Below, in pieces: positions 43,666 through 55,520 of a stretch of DNA of 64,000 nucleotides. The notes under the pieces are model-generated. The model was not told where the DNA came from. It did no database searches and saw only the letters and a program-made list of their open reading frames with translations. Every line of letters begins with the position of its first letter. Position 1 is the stretch's first letter. The DNA is from Isoetes taiwanensis (lineage: Eukaryota; Streptophyta; Lycopodiopsida; Isoetales; Isoetaceae), in NCBI GenBank assembly GCA_021234155.1, contig JAJEKV010000056.1:3763330-3827329 (forward strand). The letters run 5' to 3'. A program made the translations under genes and the position numbers.

Positions 43666-44034
43666 ATGGTGAGGAAGAAAGGTGACTTAAATCTTGCCAC
43701 TAGGAAAAGAATTGCAGACGAATTGTCTAAAACGGCTAGCAACAAGAAAATTTTTGAGTTCCATAAAACAGTGGTGGCACCAGGAATGATCGTTGTCTCT
43801 GGAAATGCAAATGGCAGCCTAGTAGATGGTTCTAACATCCCTAACAGCAGTAGTAATCTTTGTCCCAACTTGGGAAATAGTATGATAAATAAGGGGAAGG
43901 ATGTTGATAATATCAGTGAAGCAGTGTCGTTGGACAAACAAGAGATTGGGGATTCATCATACAACAGCCTGCATACCAAATATGGGAACACTGGTGCAGA
44001 AAACAAAAAGAAAGACCTCAACAAAATACCTCAG
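43666..44034 (+). pseudogene. Unit 3: intact first exon of the element
   Basis: 123 open codons run from ATG (MVRKKGDLNLATRKRIADEL) to CCTCAG before the GTTTGA donor. A basic N-terminus is followed by a polar, Ser/Asn-rich segment. No family is recognised. This is the cleanest copy of the exon; the downstream exon is missing because the unit is truncated in the intron at 45131. Confidence 0.55.
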
Positions 44035-45131
44035 GTTTGAATTGCATAGTTTTGATTTATTATCTGGCTTTAGGATATCTTGCTTGTGATACCGGCCATA
44101 TTTAAAGAAGATGTTGCTTACATAGGATCTGTTTGACAGTATGATTAATGGAAATCATAGGTGGTACATGACATAATGAGGGTTATGTAGCCCATGTAGA
44201 AATGCTAAAAAGGAAGCTAAAATAGTACGAAAAGTGATAAATGGAGTAGCATGATGCAAAAGATGCAGTGGGTCAAAGGGTCTATTAACTAATGTTGCCT
44301 GAAAAATGAAATACTTTAACTATAACCGTGCTAATGGGTGTGGACAAGCATTTATGCATTTTTTCTGAAGTAGCTGAATCTAATTAGAAAAAATGATGCT
44401 TAAAGTGGACAAATGTTATGAATTGTCCATGTAAAATATTGGTTAATAATTCTCTAACCCTTGTAATATCAGGATTACAAGCAGGGTGAAGGGGATAACC
44501 TAAGAAATCCCATGACACCTGCTATCCCTAACATAACAACCATTCTCATGCTTGTTTTTGTTTGTGGGTGCAGGTAACAGGATTTCTTACTCCTTGCTTT
44601 GTACTCTAAAAAGTTTGGAAGAGACATATTTTTTCAACTTGGATTATCATAGCATGTTCAGTGCTATAGGAGATTTTTTTTAGCAAACAGTAACTTCTCT
44701 TTCTCACGCATCTTATGTTCTACACAAAAAATGTAAGTGGGAATTTTTATTATGACTGGCTATACAAACAGTAACTTCTCTTTCTCACGCTTCTTGTGTT
44801 CTACACAAAAAATGTAAGTGGGAACTTTTATTATGACTGACTATACAAACGACATCTATTACTATTTATGAATACAATCTTACATTCTGTATGGTGCGCA
44901 GACTTGAGTATTCAATATGTAAACTTGACTTTGGTTGTTATCTAAAAGGCTGAATGGACTTTGATACGGAATATAAACTTTAGGAAAAATTTTCTTTCTT
45001 ATGTACTAAGTAACCATAACTTGGCTAGAGGATAAAGGTCACCATTTGTCTTCTAGGCTGCTAATTGTACCTTGACACTTCGTACGAAGTCTAAAGGTAG
45101 ATGACTTGTCGTTGACTTGTCTTAAAGGTTT

Positions 45132-45420
45132 TTTTTTTTAAAGATCTCTAGATAATACAACGAGATATTCTACTTTCCAATTGGTTTCACCCAAATTTGA
45201 ACTGAAGATCTTCAATATATAGGATTGTATGTGAATTTTGGTATCACTAGGTGATGATCCTCTCACAAAGAAAGTAATAAGACCTAGTGTCACTGATATA
45301 CGTGAGAGCAACTCTCATTCAATAATTGACAAGTATGGGAAAATGTGCTTGAAATATTATGGTTTCGTCCAAGTTTAAACTGGAGACCTTTAGTGTGTAA
45401 GACTAACGTGATAATCAACT
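45132..45420. other. Right flank of the tandem array
   Basis: Begins in a run of T at the truncation point. No gene is recognised; it leads directly into an LTR-like repeat. Confidence 0.4.
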
Positions 45421-45738
45421 TGATATGAATACAAAATTTTATGGCAATATAACAATCACTGAGTAAGAATAAGCAAATAAAAGATGACAAACAATAGTCC
45501 AGTCTCAAAGGCTAAGCTCACCACCCAACTGGGCTATCCTGAGCAAGAGAAATCCAGATAAAGACTGAGTTTTGGAAAGGATTGGCTTAAGGTAGAGTTC
45601 AATATAACACTAGACGTCCGCTCTAGCAAGATCACAAATTCAAAAAGAAGAATTAATTAAAAGAATGGGTTGAATAGTGTTTGGGTTATTCGCCAAAAGA
45701 ACTGATAGATTCCACTATCCAATTCCACACGAAAGCAT
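45421..45738. repeat. LTR-like repeat copy A
   Basis: Starts TGATATGAATACA and aligns over some 320 bp to 48362-48687 in the same orientation. After 45738 the two copies diverge. Confidence 0.7.
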
Positions 45739-46139
45739 TCAGCAAAAGATTATCTCAGAAGGGGTTTTTCACAGAATAAGGAAAGGAATAAACTGGGCTC
45801 AGGCAATCGCTTGCAGCTTTGGAATCCCAGATTGGATCAGCTGGATTGGCAGATCGCTGGCTCCAGTTGTTGTCGAAAGTTGGTCGCAAGTCGCTGTAGT
45901 AGTCCACCTTTTACTGTAGCTGGTCGGCTTGTTGTCCTAATAGCCTGTGTTCTTCCAATCTTTCTGATGCCGCTCTCTTATATCTGAAGTCGAGTACCTT
46001 TAATAAAAGGTCCGATGTTCCTTAAAATAGTCTTGCCTTTTTAACCTTTATGCTGGATAATTTAAGGCCATACCTTTGTATGAAGGTATTGACATATTTT
46101 AAGGGCTAACTTAATTAAAAAGGCCTTGACTATTATTAA

Positions 46140-46945
46140 ATCATAACCTTGGAATATTATACATTAGGATTTTGGCTCCATATTATATTGAATCCTACCT
46201 TAAGCCAATCTATCTACCTCGAAGGGTGGCGCACCATAACACCTGTAACAACATCAGTAACATCAATATAAGGGGAATTCTACCCAAGGATCAGACTCAC
46301 TGGGATCGACTGATGGCTTGGGGTCTCCAGAAGTCAATGCAGACAGAATTCATGGCAAATGGATTTGATTGGCATAAGAACATGGTCGTTGGATAGTCTA
46401 CTCCATCCGCCCCTCCTGTGTATACTTTGCAGATAGGCTGATAAGCTTTGGAGCCTGACCATAGCCTGCTGGGTGCATAACCAAAGGGGTTACAAGTAGG
46501 TTACATCTCCTCAGTTCCCGATGAGGCAGGAGATCACTCCCCTCCAGAAGATGCATACTAGTTACAGGCGGGCTAGAGCGCCATTGCTCGTCTACGACTT
46601 TAACTCCATTGAAGGTGATGCATCACCTAAGAGATGTCGAGCCCATACCTTGCCCATATTCAGTGGCAAGCTATTAGGCCTAGCCCACAAAGTTCCCCGG
46701 TAGGGTTTACACACCATAAATATCAATTGTAACTGGACAAGTCTTCCTTGTCAGCGAGTCTAGCTCCGCCACCCAAAGCTCAATATTTTTCTGGATTTCT
46801 CTTGCTCAGGATAGCACGGTTGGATGGTGAGCTTAACCTTTGAGGTTGGACTTTGTTATTTGAGTCATCTTTTATTTGCTTATTCTTACCCAGTGATTGT
46901 TATATTGCCATAAAATTCTGTATTCGTATCAATTTTGGTAGCCTC
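46140..46945. repeat. Inverted, interrupted LTR copy with primer-binding-site remnant
   Basis: The reverse complement of 46776-46929 and of 46140-46213 matches the LTR copies, with about 560 bp of other sequence between. TTTTGGTAGCCTCTCG follows at 46931, a primer-binding site lacking the TCAGA of the canonical form. A segment at 46054-46175 is repeated at 46971-47090, showing nested insertion. Confidence 0.55.
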
Positions 46946-47090
46946 TCGATCCTAGAACGGGCCTGAAGTGGAATAATTTAAGGCCATACCTTTGTATGAA
47001 GGTATTGGCATATTTTAAGGGCTAACTTAATTAAAAAGGCCTCGACTATTATTACGTCGTAACCTTGGAATATTACACACTTGTTGAACC

Positions 47091-48345
47091 ATAAGTGGTC
47101 CAACATGTGTGTGTGGCTATTGAGAAGGGGCAATGGTTAAAAAATGTAATTTGGGGCAATGTTAAATTATTATAATGGGGTATGGTGGAGATGAAGAGGT
47201 GGGTGAAATTGGACAGCCTAGATTTTGTTGTAAAAAATATAAGTATTTTGAGGAGCAAAAGCTCCTCCTCTTCCCTTCACGTTTCTTCATTGGAGCATGG
47301 TGGCAATGCTCATATGAGGAGGGTGGCAGCCTCCTCATCCTTATGTTGAAGGCCCTTGCAAGGGAGTTTCCTGTTGTATTTGTATTTAGTTCCTTTTAAT
47401 GGAAGATAAATCTTGTTGAAAGATAAATCTTGTTGCAAGTCTTGATTTTTGGCTATGGTATTCAGATGAAACTATATGGGTGTTGGCCTGGATGGGGAAC
47501 CAGGTTCAACAACACTAGGGTTTTGGCTCCTTCTCATTCAATCCATCCATTTGAGTAGATAAGTACTGGAATGTTTATGTATACTGGTAGACTGATTCGT
47601 TATCGCCTTGCTTGAAGAGGTCCCATTCTCATTTTACGTCATTGTGATGAATGGCAATCAGGTTATAACCCTCGAAAGCTTTTTTAAAGGATAAGAAGAA
47701 TAAGAATAGGTTTTTAGCGTCCACGAAGACCAATTGGCCTATGGGACCCAAACCAAAAAAGAGAGCAGCAAGCCTATTACTGACAGGATTAAAAAACCCC
47801 CGCCCCGAAGGGTTTTCGAGGGAAAAACCTTAGCAGTAATAAGCTTTCCCATGTTAAAATCTTTGGATCCATTCTTTTTCTTTCTTGCTATCAAGTTCTA
47901 GCCCGTATCTGTCAAATATTTATCCATGGGTTGAAGCTTCTGTTTTTTCTATAGCTTTTACTAATTCTAAATAGCTTTCCCATGTGGAAATAAATCCGAA
48001 AACTGTTGATGGGTTTCTCTTTTCACCAGAAAAATTGGGTAAACCTGTAAACTTTTTCCAACCATTTACATGAAGATGCAGTTGAAGACTGTGGTATGTT
48101 GATCTATACTGCAGGCTGTTCTTGATTCTACAGTGCATTAGTGCGCATGGGAGTCTCGGGCAGAAATTTATAGGCTAAGCATAAATATTCTAGCTATCTT
48201 TGGCATTTTGCTTGATTGGAAGAAGCGGGAACAACCACTTGGTCTACTACGTAACTGGCATTGCTAATAGCTTGGTTATTCTGTTACTTAGATATGCCGA
48301 ATAGATTGGTAGACATGTCCAAAGGATTAGTTTTAGGATCGAGAG
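47091..48345 (-). pseudogene. Decayed internal region of an LTR retrotransposon
   Basis: Lies downstream (on the minus strand) of the primer-binding site at 48346-48357. Reading from it gives MSTNLFGISK and other short gag-like pieces broken by stops, then a 72-codon frame at 48138-47920 (WKKFTGLPNFSGEK). The superfamily cannot be assigned. A dispersed motif shared with about 6207-6240 lies near 47720. Confidence 0.4.
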
Positions 48346-48687
48346 GCTCTGATACCAAAATTGATATGAATACAGAAATTCATGGCAATATAACAATCAA
48401 TGAGTAAAAATAAGCAAATAAAACATGACTCAGACAACAAAGTCCAGCCTCAAAGGCTAAGCTCATCACCCAACCGGGCTATCCTGAGCAAGAGAAATCC
48501 AGAGAAAAACCGAGCTTTGGAAAGAATTGGCTTAAGATAGGATTCAATATAGCATTAGAGCGTCCGCTCTAGCAAGATCATAAATTCAAAAGGGAAGAAT
48601 TAATTAAAAGAATGGATTGAATAGTATTTGGGTTATTTGCCAAAAGAATTGATAGATTCGACTATCCAATTCCACATAGAAGCATTG
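48346..48687 (-). repeat. LTR with primer-binding site (copy B)
   Basis: On the minus strand the LTR ends ...ATTCATATCA and is followed by TTTTGGTATCAGAGCCTC. The core TGGTATCAGAGC at 48346-48357 fits initiator tRNA-Met. The LTR sequence proper is 48362-48687 as far as it aligns to copy A. Confidence 0.7.
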
Positions 48688-48689
48688 GC

Positions 48690-51600
48690 ACACAAAAAAA
48701 GTGCCATTTATATAAGCAAAAATAGCATATAAGTGTGCCACTTATACCTATTTTTGTAGTAATAGTACTTGAAGTGCTCTCTTGAACAGACTTAGCTCAA
48801 ATGGGGATAATTTGTGGCCCTGCCCACTTCAATAGCTCTGGTTGCATGCCATCTAAGTCTGCAGCCTTGTCATTTTGATATCATTTGTCAACATGGCACA
48901 TTTCTTCATTATCATTCATGATAGAACATCACATAGTATTGGTTTATGTGAACATCCTACATAAACATTAATATGAGGAACAATGCACCTTAGATAAACC
49001 TCTATAGCAGTCAGTCATAGTCCTATAGCAGTCAGTCATAGTCTAGGGCTTCAAACCAAATTCTAGCAATGTCATGATTTGCATAGCACCCATATAAATG
49101 CTAGAATGTGGCATTCATCTCAATAACTCCCATTTAAAAAGATTGGCAGACCTTGTTTTCTTGCTCTTCCCAGGCACATCTACCTATTTTAATTCTGGGG
49201 ATGTGTGAACCAGTGTGAATGGGTGCAAAATCGTTCTAGCGCCACTTCATACAATTAATGTGATATCAGGTACTGCTGTGGACCCCGGACAAACATGGGA
49301 TTAATCTGACTTTTGTAGTGCATGATGTCTTTACCAGCTCCAAAGCACTATCATCCCAAAACTTACTAAGAAAACATATGTCTATATATTTCCTCAGATG
49401 ATTGTGATCTTCATTGTTCTGCGCCTGTACACACTCCACTCCTGTTCATGCACATTCCATCTAGAAATCAACTGGCTCGTTTCTCCTTCCAGTAGGCCTT
49501 AAGGCACTGCAGACGCATGGCCATTGTAGGTGAGGTTTGGAAGGCGAGTGTCTCCCATGTTTCTCATATTTTGAAAGTATATTATAGGACGTTCCAGAGC
49601 ATTCAACTATACCTTCTATGATATCAAAAGGATAACATCAATCCAGATTGATGCAGAGAAATGGATATTTATGCATCACTATGTTGTACCTATTCTAGTG
49701 CATACCAAAATCTGTGCCACCTAAATAGAGGATATCTTACTATCACGCAATTTCCACACCTTCATAATTGGCTAATATCTCTACCAATTTGATTTGGCAT
49801 TTTAATTATGTCTTTCTCTAGATGGAATGTGTAGGGACATGCATGTGTTCAAGTGAGTGGCAATGTTGAGCTCACTTAAAGTAACGCTTAGATGTCTGCT
49901 CTCAGAGGATATTATAACATGGGGATTCTCGACTCGCGACATCACATTGACATGTACATATTCACAAGTAGGCCTATTAGCATAAAGGTCTTTCTCTTGA
50001 AAACAATAAAGGGGCGAAGGCATTTTGGCCTAAGTTATACTAGTGATGGGCTTGCCGTCTCTTTTTGTGTTGACCTCTTGGCTTAGTGGATGATAAAAAA
50101 AACCTTGGTATTTTTTATAAGGTTCCTCGTCAATTTTCTTTTTCATATTTTGATGAATTTTTTGACAAATTTCTTGGTTGCTAGTATCTTTTTGAGCAAG
50201 AAAATTGAGTTTGAGATCATCCATTTTAGTACACATTTTCATTAGCTTGCATTTACGAAGATCATTCGCATTCTTTTTCTCTTCATGAAAGTGTATTGCC
50301 TCTCGTTAGTTGGACTCCACATATATATCATGCTTAACTTCAAAGGTTATTTGGCAACATGGAAAGCCAAGCATCACTTGATAGTATTACTTAGATTATT
50401 TGGCCATGTCAAACCTCTTTATGTTGTGATTATTCAAGCAAGTAAGTCATGGCTCATAAAATTACGATTGACCTCCAACTTGCACTTATGCCATGCCAAA
50501 TCAAATCTTCTTCAACCATCCTTCTACCCTAGTGCTAGTTGAAATTATTGTCATGGTCATGGATAGTCCTATATATGGCTTTGTAGAATATTATAGTGGG
50601 AAATATAAATATTGATATTCAAAAGGGCACAATCTTTTTTTGTAAGGTGTACAACTCATAAATGGATGAAGGGGTCCCCTTTGCTTCTTGACAACATATA
50701 AGTTTGAGTGCTTGCCAAGAACCATTTCCTTTCTTCTAAGCATGATTAATTATCTTAATAATACAAGAGAATATTGCAAAGAATTCAACTTTATGAAAAT
50801 GAAAGCATGGGCATATTGCCATTGGACGACAAGAGACATAATACATACATTCTTTCCTCATTTAGCAATAATGGAAGATAATATTAATTAAACAACGCCT
50901 AGGCCGAGCACATAATAAAGCACATGTACTGGCTTGCAAATAAAATTTTTGTCTTCGACAAACACTGAATTGTAAACTTGGCAAGGTAAAGAATTTGAAG
51001 TAAAGTACAATCAACATAGTAACATAATATGTATGCACATACGAAAACATTGATTCTAATAACATGCCTGGAGGGAATCATTCATCTTTAAGGATCTGTT
51101 TCACTGCAGTGCAACAGAATGCAAAAGTTGAAGCTGTGAGGCTGGAAAGAGTCTGATCTAAGGCTGATCAGACAAAAGGGATAATGGATTATATTTTAAT
51201 AAGTTAAGATTCAGCAAGAATCTGCGAAGGCCATGTGGGCATACAAACAGAGGTTGATCTGCTGTGGAAAAAAGGAGTGAAGATGAAGGAAAACAGATCT
51301 CACATGAATTAAGGAGAAAATATGGCCAAGGCTGTCAGGCAGAGAGCGATGGCGGAAGGTTAGGTTTATAAATTTTTGCATAAGTAAGTTAAGTCTGTCC
51401 TGTTTGAGGTAGATGAAGCTGGGCCATGCTTGGATATGGCTGCCCCATCTGTGTCAGTCTGGTATATGGTTAAGAAACGCTGTTCTGGTAGGTGAGCACA
51501 TAGAGCTTCTCATAGATCACAGCGCAGATGCGTTGTATTTCCATTTTTTTATGTAATGCTGCATGTGTGAATCAAGAGTTAGATCTGCAGCGCCATCAAT

Positions 51601-51814
51601 TGGCATGTGGTTCATATCAGGGTTTTAGGTTCAAAAGAAACGCTGATGCTATCAGTGATGCCTGCTCTGTTATTTAATATGCTTCCGTTGTGGCCGGCCA
51701 TATGCTGCACCCTGCAGGTTTTCAGATTCGCCATAATCTTAACCACATATTCTACTTCATAAATTTATTTATCTTGCTCCTATACACCAGATCTCTGCTT
51801 TTCTTTTTTGCCTT
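48690..51814. other. No gene recognised; 5' flank of F-box gene
   Basis: AT-rich, with short open frames only. A 20-bp duplication CTATAGCAGTCAGTCATAGT occurs at about 49003-49045. The last few hundred bases are the upstream region of the F-box gene; I cannot point to a certain TATA box. Confidence 0.5.
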
Positions 51815-53284
51815 ATGGGTCAAGGAATTTCGTCTGGCGTACCAAATCAGGTCGCAAATTGCCAAGAACAAGTCGCTCAAGGAGAAGATCAAAAGCAAGA
51901 TCCCAAGAAACAGACAAGAGAGGATGATTTTACTCTGTTTTTACCTAATGGGTGTCTTGAATTGATATTCAAAAAGCTCGGAGCCGCAGATCGAAATGCC
52001 TGCAGTCTAGTATGTAAGCATTGGCATGATTCCGAAGCTCAAGGCAGGTATAATCTGTCCCTTATTGCAAATAATGGACTAGTTCAGGCCCTGCCTTCTC
52101 TGCTCTTACGTTTTGGTCATGTAACCAAGCTGGTTCTTAAATGCAACAAAGGAACTCCAAGTATAGGCGATGAAGCCATGCTGTTGGTGGCAAAATATTG
52201 CAAGCATCTCAAGAAGCTTAAGCTCAACAACTGCAGAGAATTAACAGATGACGGAATCGAAGCTTTTGCATGCTTATGCCCTTCTCCTTTGAGAAAATTA
52301 TCAATATCTTCTTGTGATTTTGGAGCAGGGGGTCTTAATGCTCTTCTTTGTAATTTCGATCAGTTAACTTCTTTGAAAATTAAGAGATTGAGAGGCCTTT
52401 CTCAAGGTCCAAATTTAATTAGACCTGGAAAGGGTGGTCTTAGAAGGCTTTGCCTTAAAGAAATACCAAATGCCCAACTATTTGGACCTCTTATTGTTGG
52501 CTGTTCAAGGCTTCAGAGTTTAAGAATGTGTGCAAATCTTGGCAACTGGGATGCATTTTTTGAGATTGTAGCAGAACATCTGCCAAATTTAACAGAACTT
52601 CATCTTGAAAGATTGAATATAAGTGACAGGGGTTTGAGGGCTGTTTCTGTTTGCACAAGTTTGGAAGTTCTTCATGTTCTAAAAGCTCCAGAGTGCACAA
52701 ATTTTGGTCTGTCAGCCATAGCTCACTCTTGCCACAGAATGAAAAGGCTGCATTTAGATAGCTGGAGATCAAGACGGATTGGAGATGAAGGGCTTATTGC
52801 AGTGGCAAAAAAATGCAGGGAGCTTCAAGAGCTTGTTTTGATAGGAGTAGATGTGAGCATTGCTAGTCTCTTACTGTTGGCTTCGAATTGCCCTGAACTA
52901 GAAAGGCTTGCTGTCTGTAACTGTGAAAGCTTTGGCGATCTAGAACTCTCTTGCCTTGCTGCTAAGTTTTCATCTTTGAAGAAATTTTGCATTAAGAGCT
53001 GCCCTGTTACTGATCAGGGCATTGAAACCTTAATCTGTGGCTGTCCTAATTTGAGAAAGCTTAAAGTTAGCAGGTGTGCTTCTGTTACAAGCAAAAGCTT
53101 GGAGAGGTTGCAGCAGTTCCATGGAGATAATTTATCTGTTAGTTTGGAAAATGGTCCCAATTCATTTGCAGGAGATGAAAGCATGAGATCTATAAGAAGC
53201 AGGCCTGGGAGGCGTCGTCTAGGCAAGCTTAAATTTGGATCCTGCAAGTGCTCGAAGGTCTCCATACCACGAGGGTTGCCATGA
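51815..53284 (+). CDS. F-box/LRR protein, VIER F-BOX (SKP2-like) type
   Basis: A single uninterrupted 489-codon frame from ATG at 51815. It starts MGQGISS, like plant VFB proteins. Gly2 could be myristoylated, though Gln at position 3 makes that uncertain. The F-box lies at about residues 40-80 (FLPNGCLELIFKKLGAADRN, then ACSLVCKHW). About a dozen cysteine-containing leucine-rich repeats follow (for example LKKLKLNNCRELTDDGIEAF). The C-terminus is basic (RPGRRRLGKLK). By family knowledge it is the substrate-recognition subunit of an SCF E3 ubiquitin ligase, binding SKP1/ASK through the F-box. Angiosperm VFB genes are also intronless and slightly over 500 residues. It appears intact and is the clearest ordinary host gene in the window. 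Its target is unknown. Confidence 0.92.
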   Translation: MGQGISSGVPNQVANCQEQVAQGEDQKQDPKKQTREDDFTLFLPNGCLELIFKKLGAADRNACSLVCKHWHDSEAQGRYNLSLIANNGLVQALPSLLLRFGHVTKLVLKCNKGTPSIGDEAMLLVAKYCKHLKKLKLNNCRELTDDGIEAFACLCPSPLRKLSISSCDFGAGGLNALLCNFDQLTSLKIKRLRGLSQGPNLIRPGKGGLRRLCLKEIPNAQLFGPLIVGCSRLQSLRMCANLGNWDAFFEIVAEHLPNLTELHLERLNISDRGLRAVSVCTSLEVLHVLKAPECTNFGLSAIAHSCHRMKRLHLDSWRSRRIGDEGLIAVAKKCRELQELVLIGVDVSIASLLLLASNCPELERLAVCNCESFGDLELSCLAAKFSSLKKFCIKSCPVTDQGIETLICGCPNLRKLKVSRCASVTSKSLERLQQFHGDNLSVSLENGPNSFAGDESMRSIRSRPGRRRLGKLKFGSCKCSKVSIPRGLP

Positions 53285-54343
53285 ACAGGGCTTTGTTTGT
53301 AAGCATAGATATACACAGGATGCCCAACAAAAGGGCAGAAGCCCCAGGGTTACATTTTGTTATACATGCCAATTTACAAGAGAATATCATAACGCAATCT
53401 TTTAAACGTCATGTTTGCCTTTATAGATCACTACTATCTATTGGGGGTCCACTAGAAAGAAGTATGCTTTTTGACGGATGTTCCACCAACTATACTAGAC
53501 AATTAAAATAATGATGAACATAAACAAAATAGAAATAGGGTTCATTAGCGTGCATTTTGGGGCCGCCACATGGCACCCTCTATAGCGCGGAATGGAATTA
53601 GGGTCCCCTAATTTCGCGTTACCAGTTATCTTTAGGGTTTATTTTAGGTTTGCGACCATCGCAGACGAGTCCTTCCAGCAAAAATAGGCAGGTAGTTTTC
53701 TTCGCAGGTAGTTTTCTTCGTTTTGTTTGTTCAGAAGAACTCTTTGCAGGTTCCCTTCGCAAGGCCTCGGATTTACAAAAATGGTGTTAGAACATGCAAC
53801 CACTGACACGTCTCCAACTGTCCAGATCCCAAAATGATGAGGCATCCAGAATCTAGTCGTTGTACTTGAACTTCAGTTAGTTAGCTATTACATTTATATT
53901 CTTGCTATTATAAGCTCCTGAGATCTCAGGGCATGTTGTATTTATTCCATGACCAATGAGAAGTTCGCAAGTTCTTGCTTTCTTCTATTTCTGATCGCGC
54001 TTGCTTTGACATGTATCAGAGCTTCTTTCCTTCGGAAAGATTTTGCTTATCAGTCGGAAGATCCTTGGGATATTATTGTGATGGCAGCCGGGTAAAAGCA
54101 TGAAGGGTGTCTATAAATGTAGCCCTTTTTGTACATATACATATGTACCGAATGCACATTTTTGGAATAACTGTCATCATGACCCGCTAGTATCTGCCAT
54201 GATTAATGGCTATCCACTACTCTGAAACCGCAATTATCGGATTTTGAAATTCTTTCCCAAATTCTTTCTTGGTTTGCCTCTCGTTCACTATCCCGCCCCT
54301 GCCTTCTCTGCTTGAATTCCGATCACGAATTCTTCATCTAGCT
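53285..54343. other. No gene recognised
   Basis: 3' flank of the F-box gene followed by unassigned sequence. Short repeated words such as GGTAGTTTTCTTCG (twice at about 53691-53719) are present. Confidence 0.5.
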
Positions 54344-54364
54344 ATGGCCCCAAAACGCCCTTAG
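54344..54364 (+). other. Upstream mini-ORF
   Basis: ATG at 54344 reads MAPKRP and stops with TAG directly before the ATG of the 245-aa frame. It may be a regulatory upstream ORF, or the true start separated by a nonsense change. Confidence 0.35.
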
Positions 54365-55102
54365 ATGAGTGCTTGCTCATCACCACAGCCCAAGCAAGAA
54401 GCCAGTGCTTCCGGCAGTGGAATTTTACCTCCAAGGAGTTTACGTTTGGGTTCTGAAGTGATCCAAGCCAAAGACCTCCGTGATAAACATGCAGAGGCCC
54501 ACATACCCAACCTAGAGATGGTTATGAACGAGGTATGGGGTGAAGCTCCAAAAAACAGACGAGGATTCAAGGAAGGGAGAATCCAGAACGCATGGAAAGA
54601 TGATTTTTTTAAATATTATAAATTGGTTTATGGCAAGAAACAGGTTACAAACCATTATATTTCTACCTATTTTGCCAGAGCATTTGCTCTTCACTTGAAG
54701 GGACGGCTTGTTGATTGGATGGACGTGGCTAGGACCGCCAAAGATCTTGCCAAAACCCTCATTTCAGACGTTACAGAGGACCCTACAACAGGTAAATCCT
54801 CAACTATCAAACATGACATCGTATTGCAGCAGAATATTAGAGCCCTGGGTTATTCTAGATCAGATGTTGACACAATAAAGCAGTTACTTAAGCATGGGTT
54901 GGAGGAGAAAACTAACCTATTGAATGAAGTAGAAGCACTGGAAGAAAAAAGGAGGGATGCATTGAATGTCATCAGCCGGATTGAGGGTAGAAAGGATATG
55001 CTATCCGACTCTTCAGCCTCTCGGCGGGCTGGAAGACATGATGCAATAGTCATAAGATATCAGGCTCCTACTGACATTTTGAAGCTTGGTCATGAATTAT
55101 GA
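54365..55102 (+). CDS. Hypothetical 245-aa protein with coiled coil
   Basis: An uninterrupted frame with a polar Ser/Gln N-terminus, a basic and aromatic middle (GRIQNAWKDDFFKYYKLVYG), and a probable coiled coil near residues 180-215 (LLKHGLEEKTNLLNEVEALE). No known domain or catalytic motif is seen. It lies between the F-box gene and a decayed minus-strand transposase, so it may be a transposon-associated ORF rather than a host gene. It is intact for its length, and codon use is not obviously odd. Function unknown. Confidence 0.5.
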   Translation: MSACSSPQPKQEASASGSGILPPRSLRLGSEVIQAKDLRDKHAEAHIPNLEMVMNEVWGEAPKNRRGFKEGRIQNAWKDDFFKYYKLVYGKKQVTNHYISTYFARAFALHLKGRLVDWMDVARTAKDLAKTLISDVTEDPTTGKSSTIKHDIVLQQNIRALGYSRSDVDTIKQLLKHGLEEKTNLLNEVEALEEKRRDALNVISRIEGRKDMLSDSSASRRAGRHDAIVIRYQAPTDILKLGHEL

Positions 55103-55520
55103 GCCATGCTCATTTTCGGGTGTGTTGTATTTATGTCCACAATATAAATATATCAACCATTTGTACATGAAAACCTGTCCATTTCTTATTTTTGCCATGA
55201 CTGAAACTATTTTTAATGTTTATGCAATTCAACTTTCTTGTGTTCAATTCTAATCAACTTACACTTGAGAAATTTTTATAATATTTCTGGAATGTACAAC
55301 AGATGTACATATTGTACATCTTATGTACATTGATGTACATAATGCACTTCTGAAGTAGTCCAGTTCTTCAGTTCTTATCTTTTATATGAACAAAGTGTTA
55401 CAATATTTCTGGAAAGTACTACAGATCTGACTTAGTCCATGTCATCTACAATTCTTTGGAAGTTGTGATAACAATGTCTCATGGACTTCATCGGCAAGTG
55501 AAAAATTGTGGCTTGCCCCT
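55103..55520. other. No gene recognised
   Basis: AT-rich spacer with a small cluster of GTACAT words (55304-55345). Confidence 0.5.

Larger units (their letters stand above)
29638..45131 (+). mobile_element. Head-to-tail array of three Penelope-like retroelement copies
   Basis: The sequence beginning GATTATGACCACACA at 29638 restarts at 35794 and 39626. This defines units of 6,156 bp, 3,832 bp (internally deleted) and about 5.5 kb (3'-truncated at 45131 in a T run). Gene order across a unit boundary is: RT end, short 3' region, start of the next copy's first exon, 1.2-kb intron, second exon, then the rest up to the RT. The natural element therefore probably starts near 33100-33690 and the array is a tandem head-to-tail series cut at arbitrary points. 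Introns and tandem copies are both known traits of Penelope-like elements. No LTRs, target duplication or telomeric repeats were seen. Confidence 0.7.

Noticed and set aside
29638-45131. Segmental duplication of a host gene cluster
   Set aside because: The RT motifs and truncation pattern fit a retroelement better. No host gene is included in the unit.
29638-45131. Telomere-associated location of the Penelope-like copies
   Set aside because: I looked for TTTAGGG/CCCTAAA runs at the junctions and found none.
45290-46703. Short frames in the LTR region (72-80 codons)
   Set aside because: They fall within repeated LTR sequence and have no gag or pol motifs.
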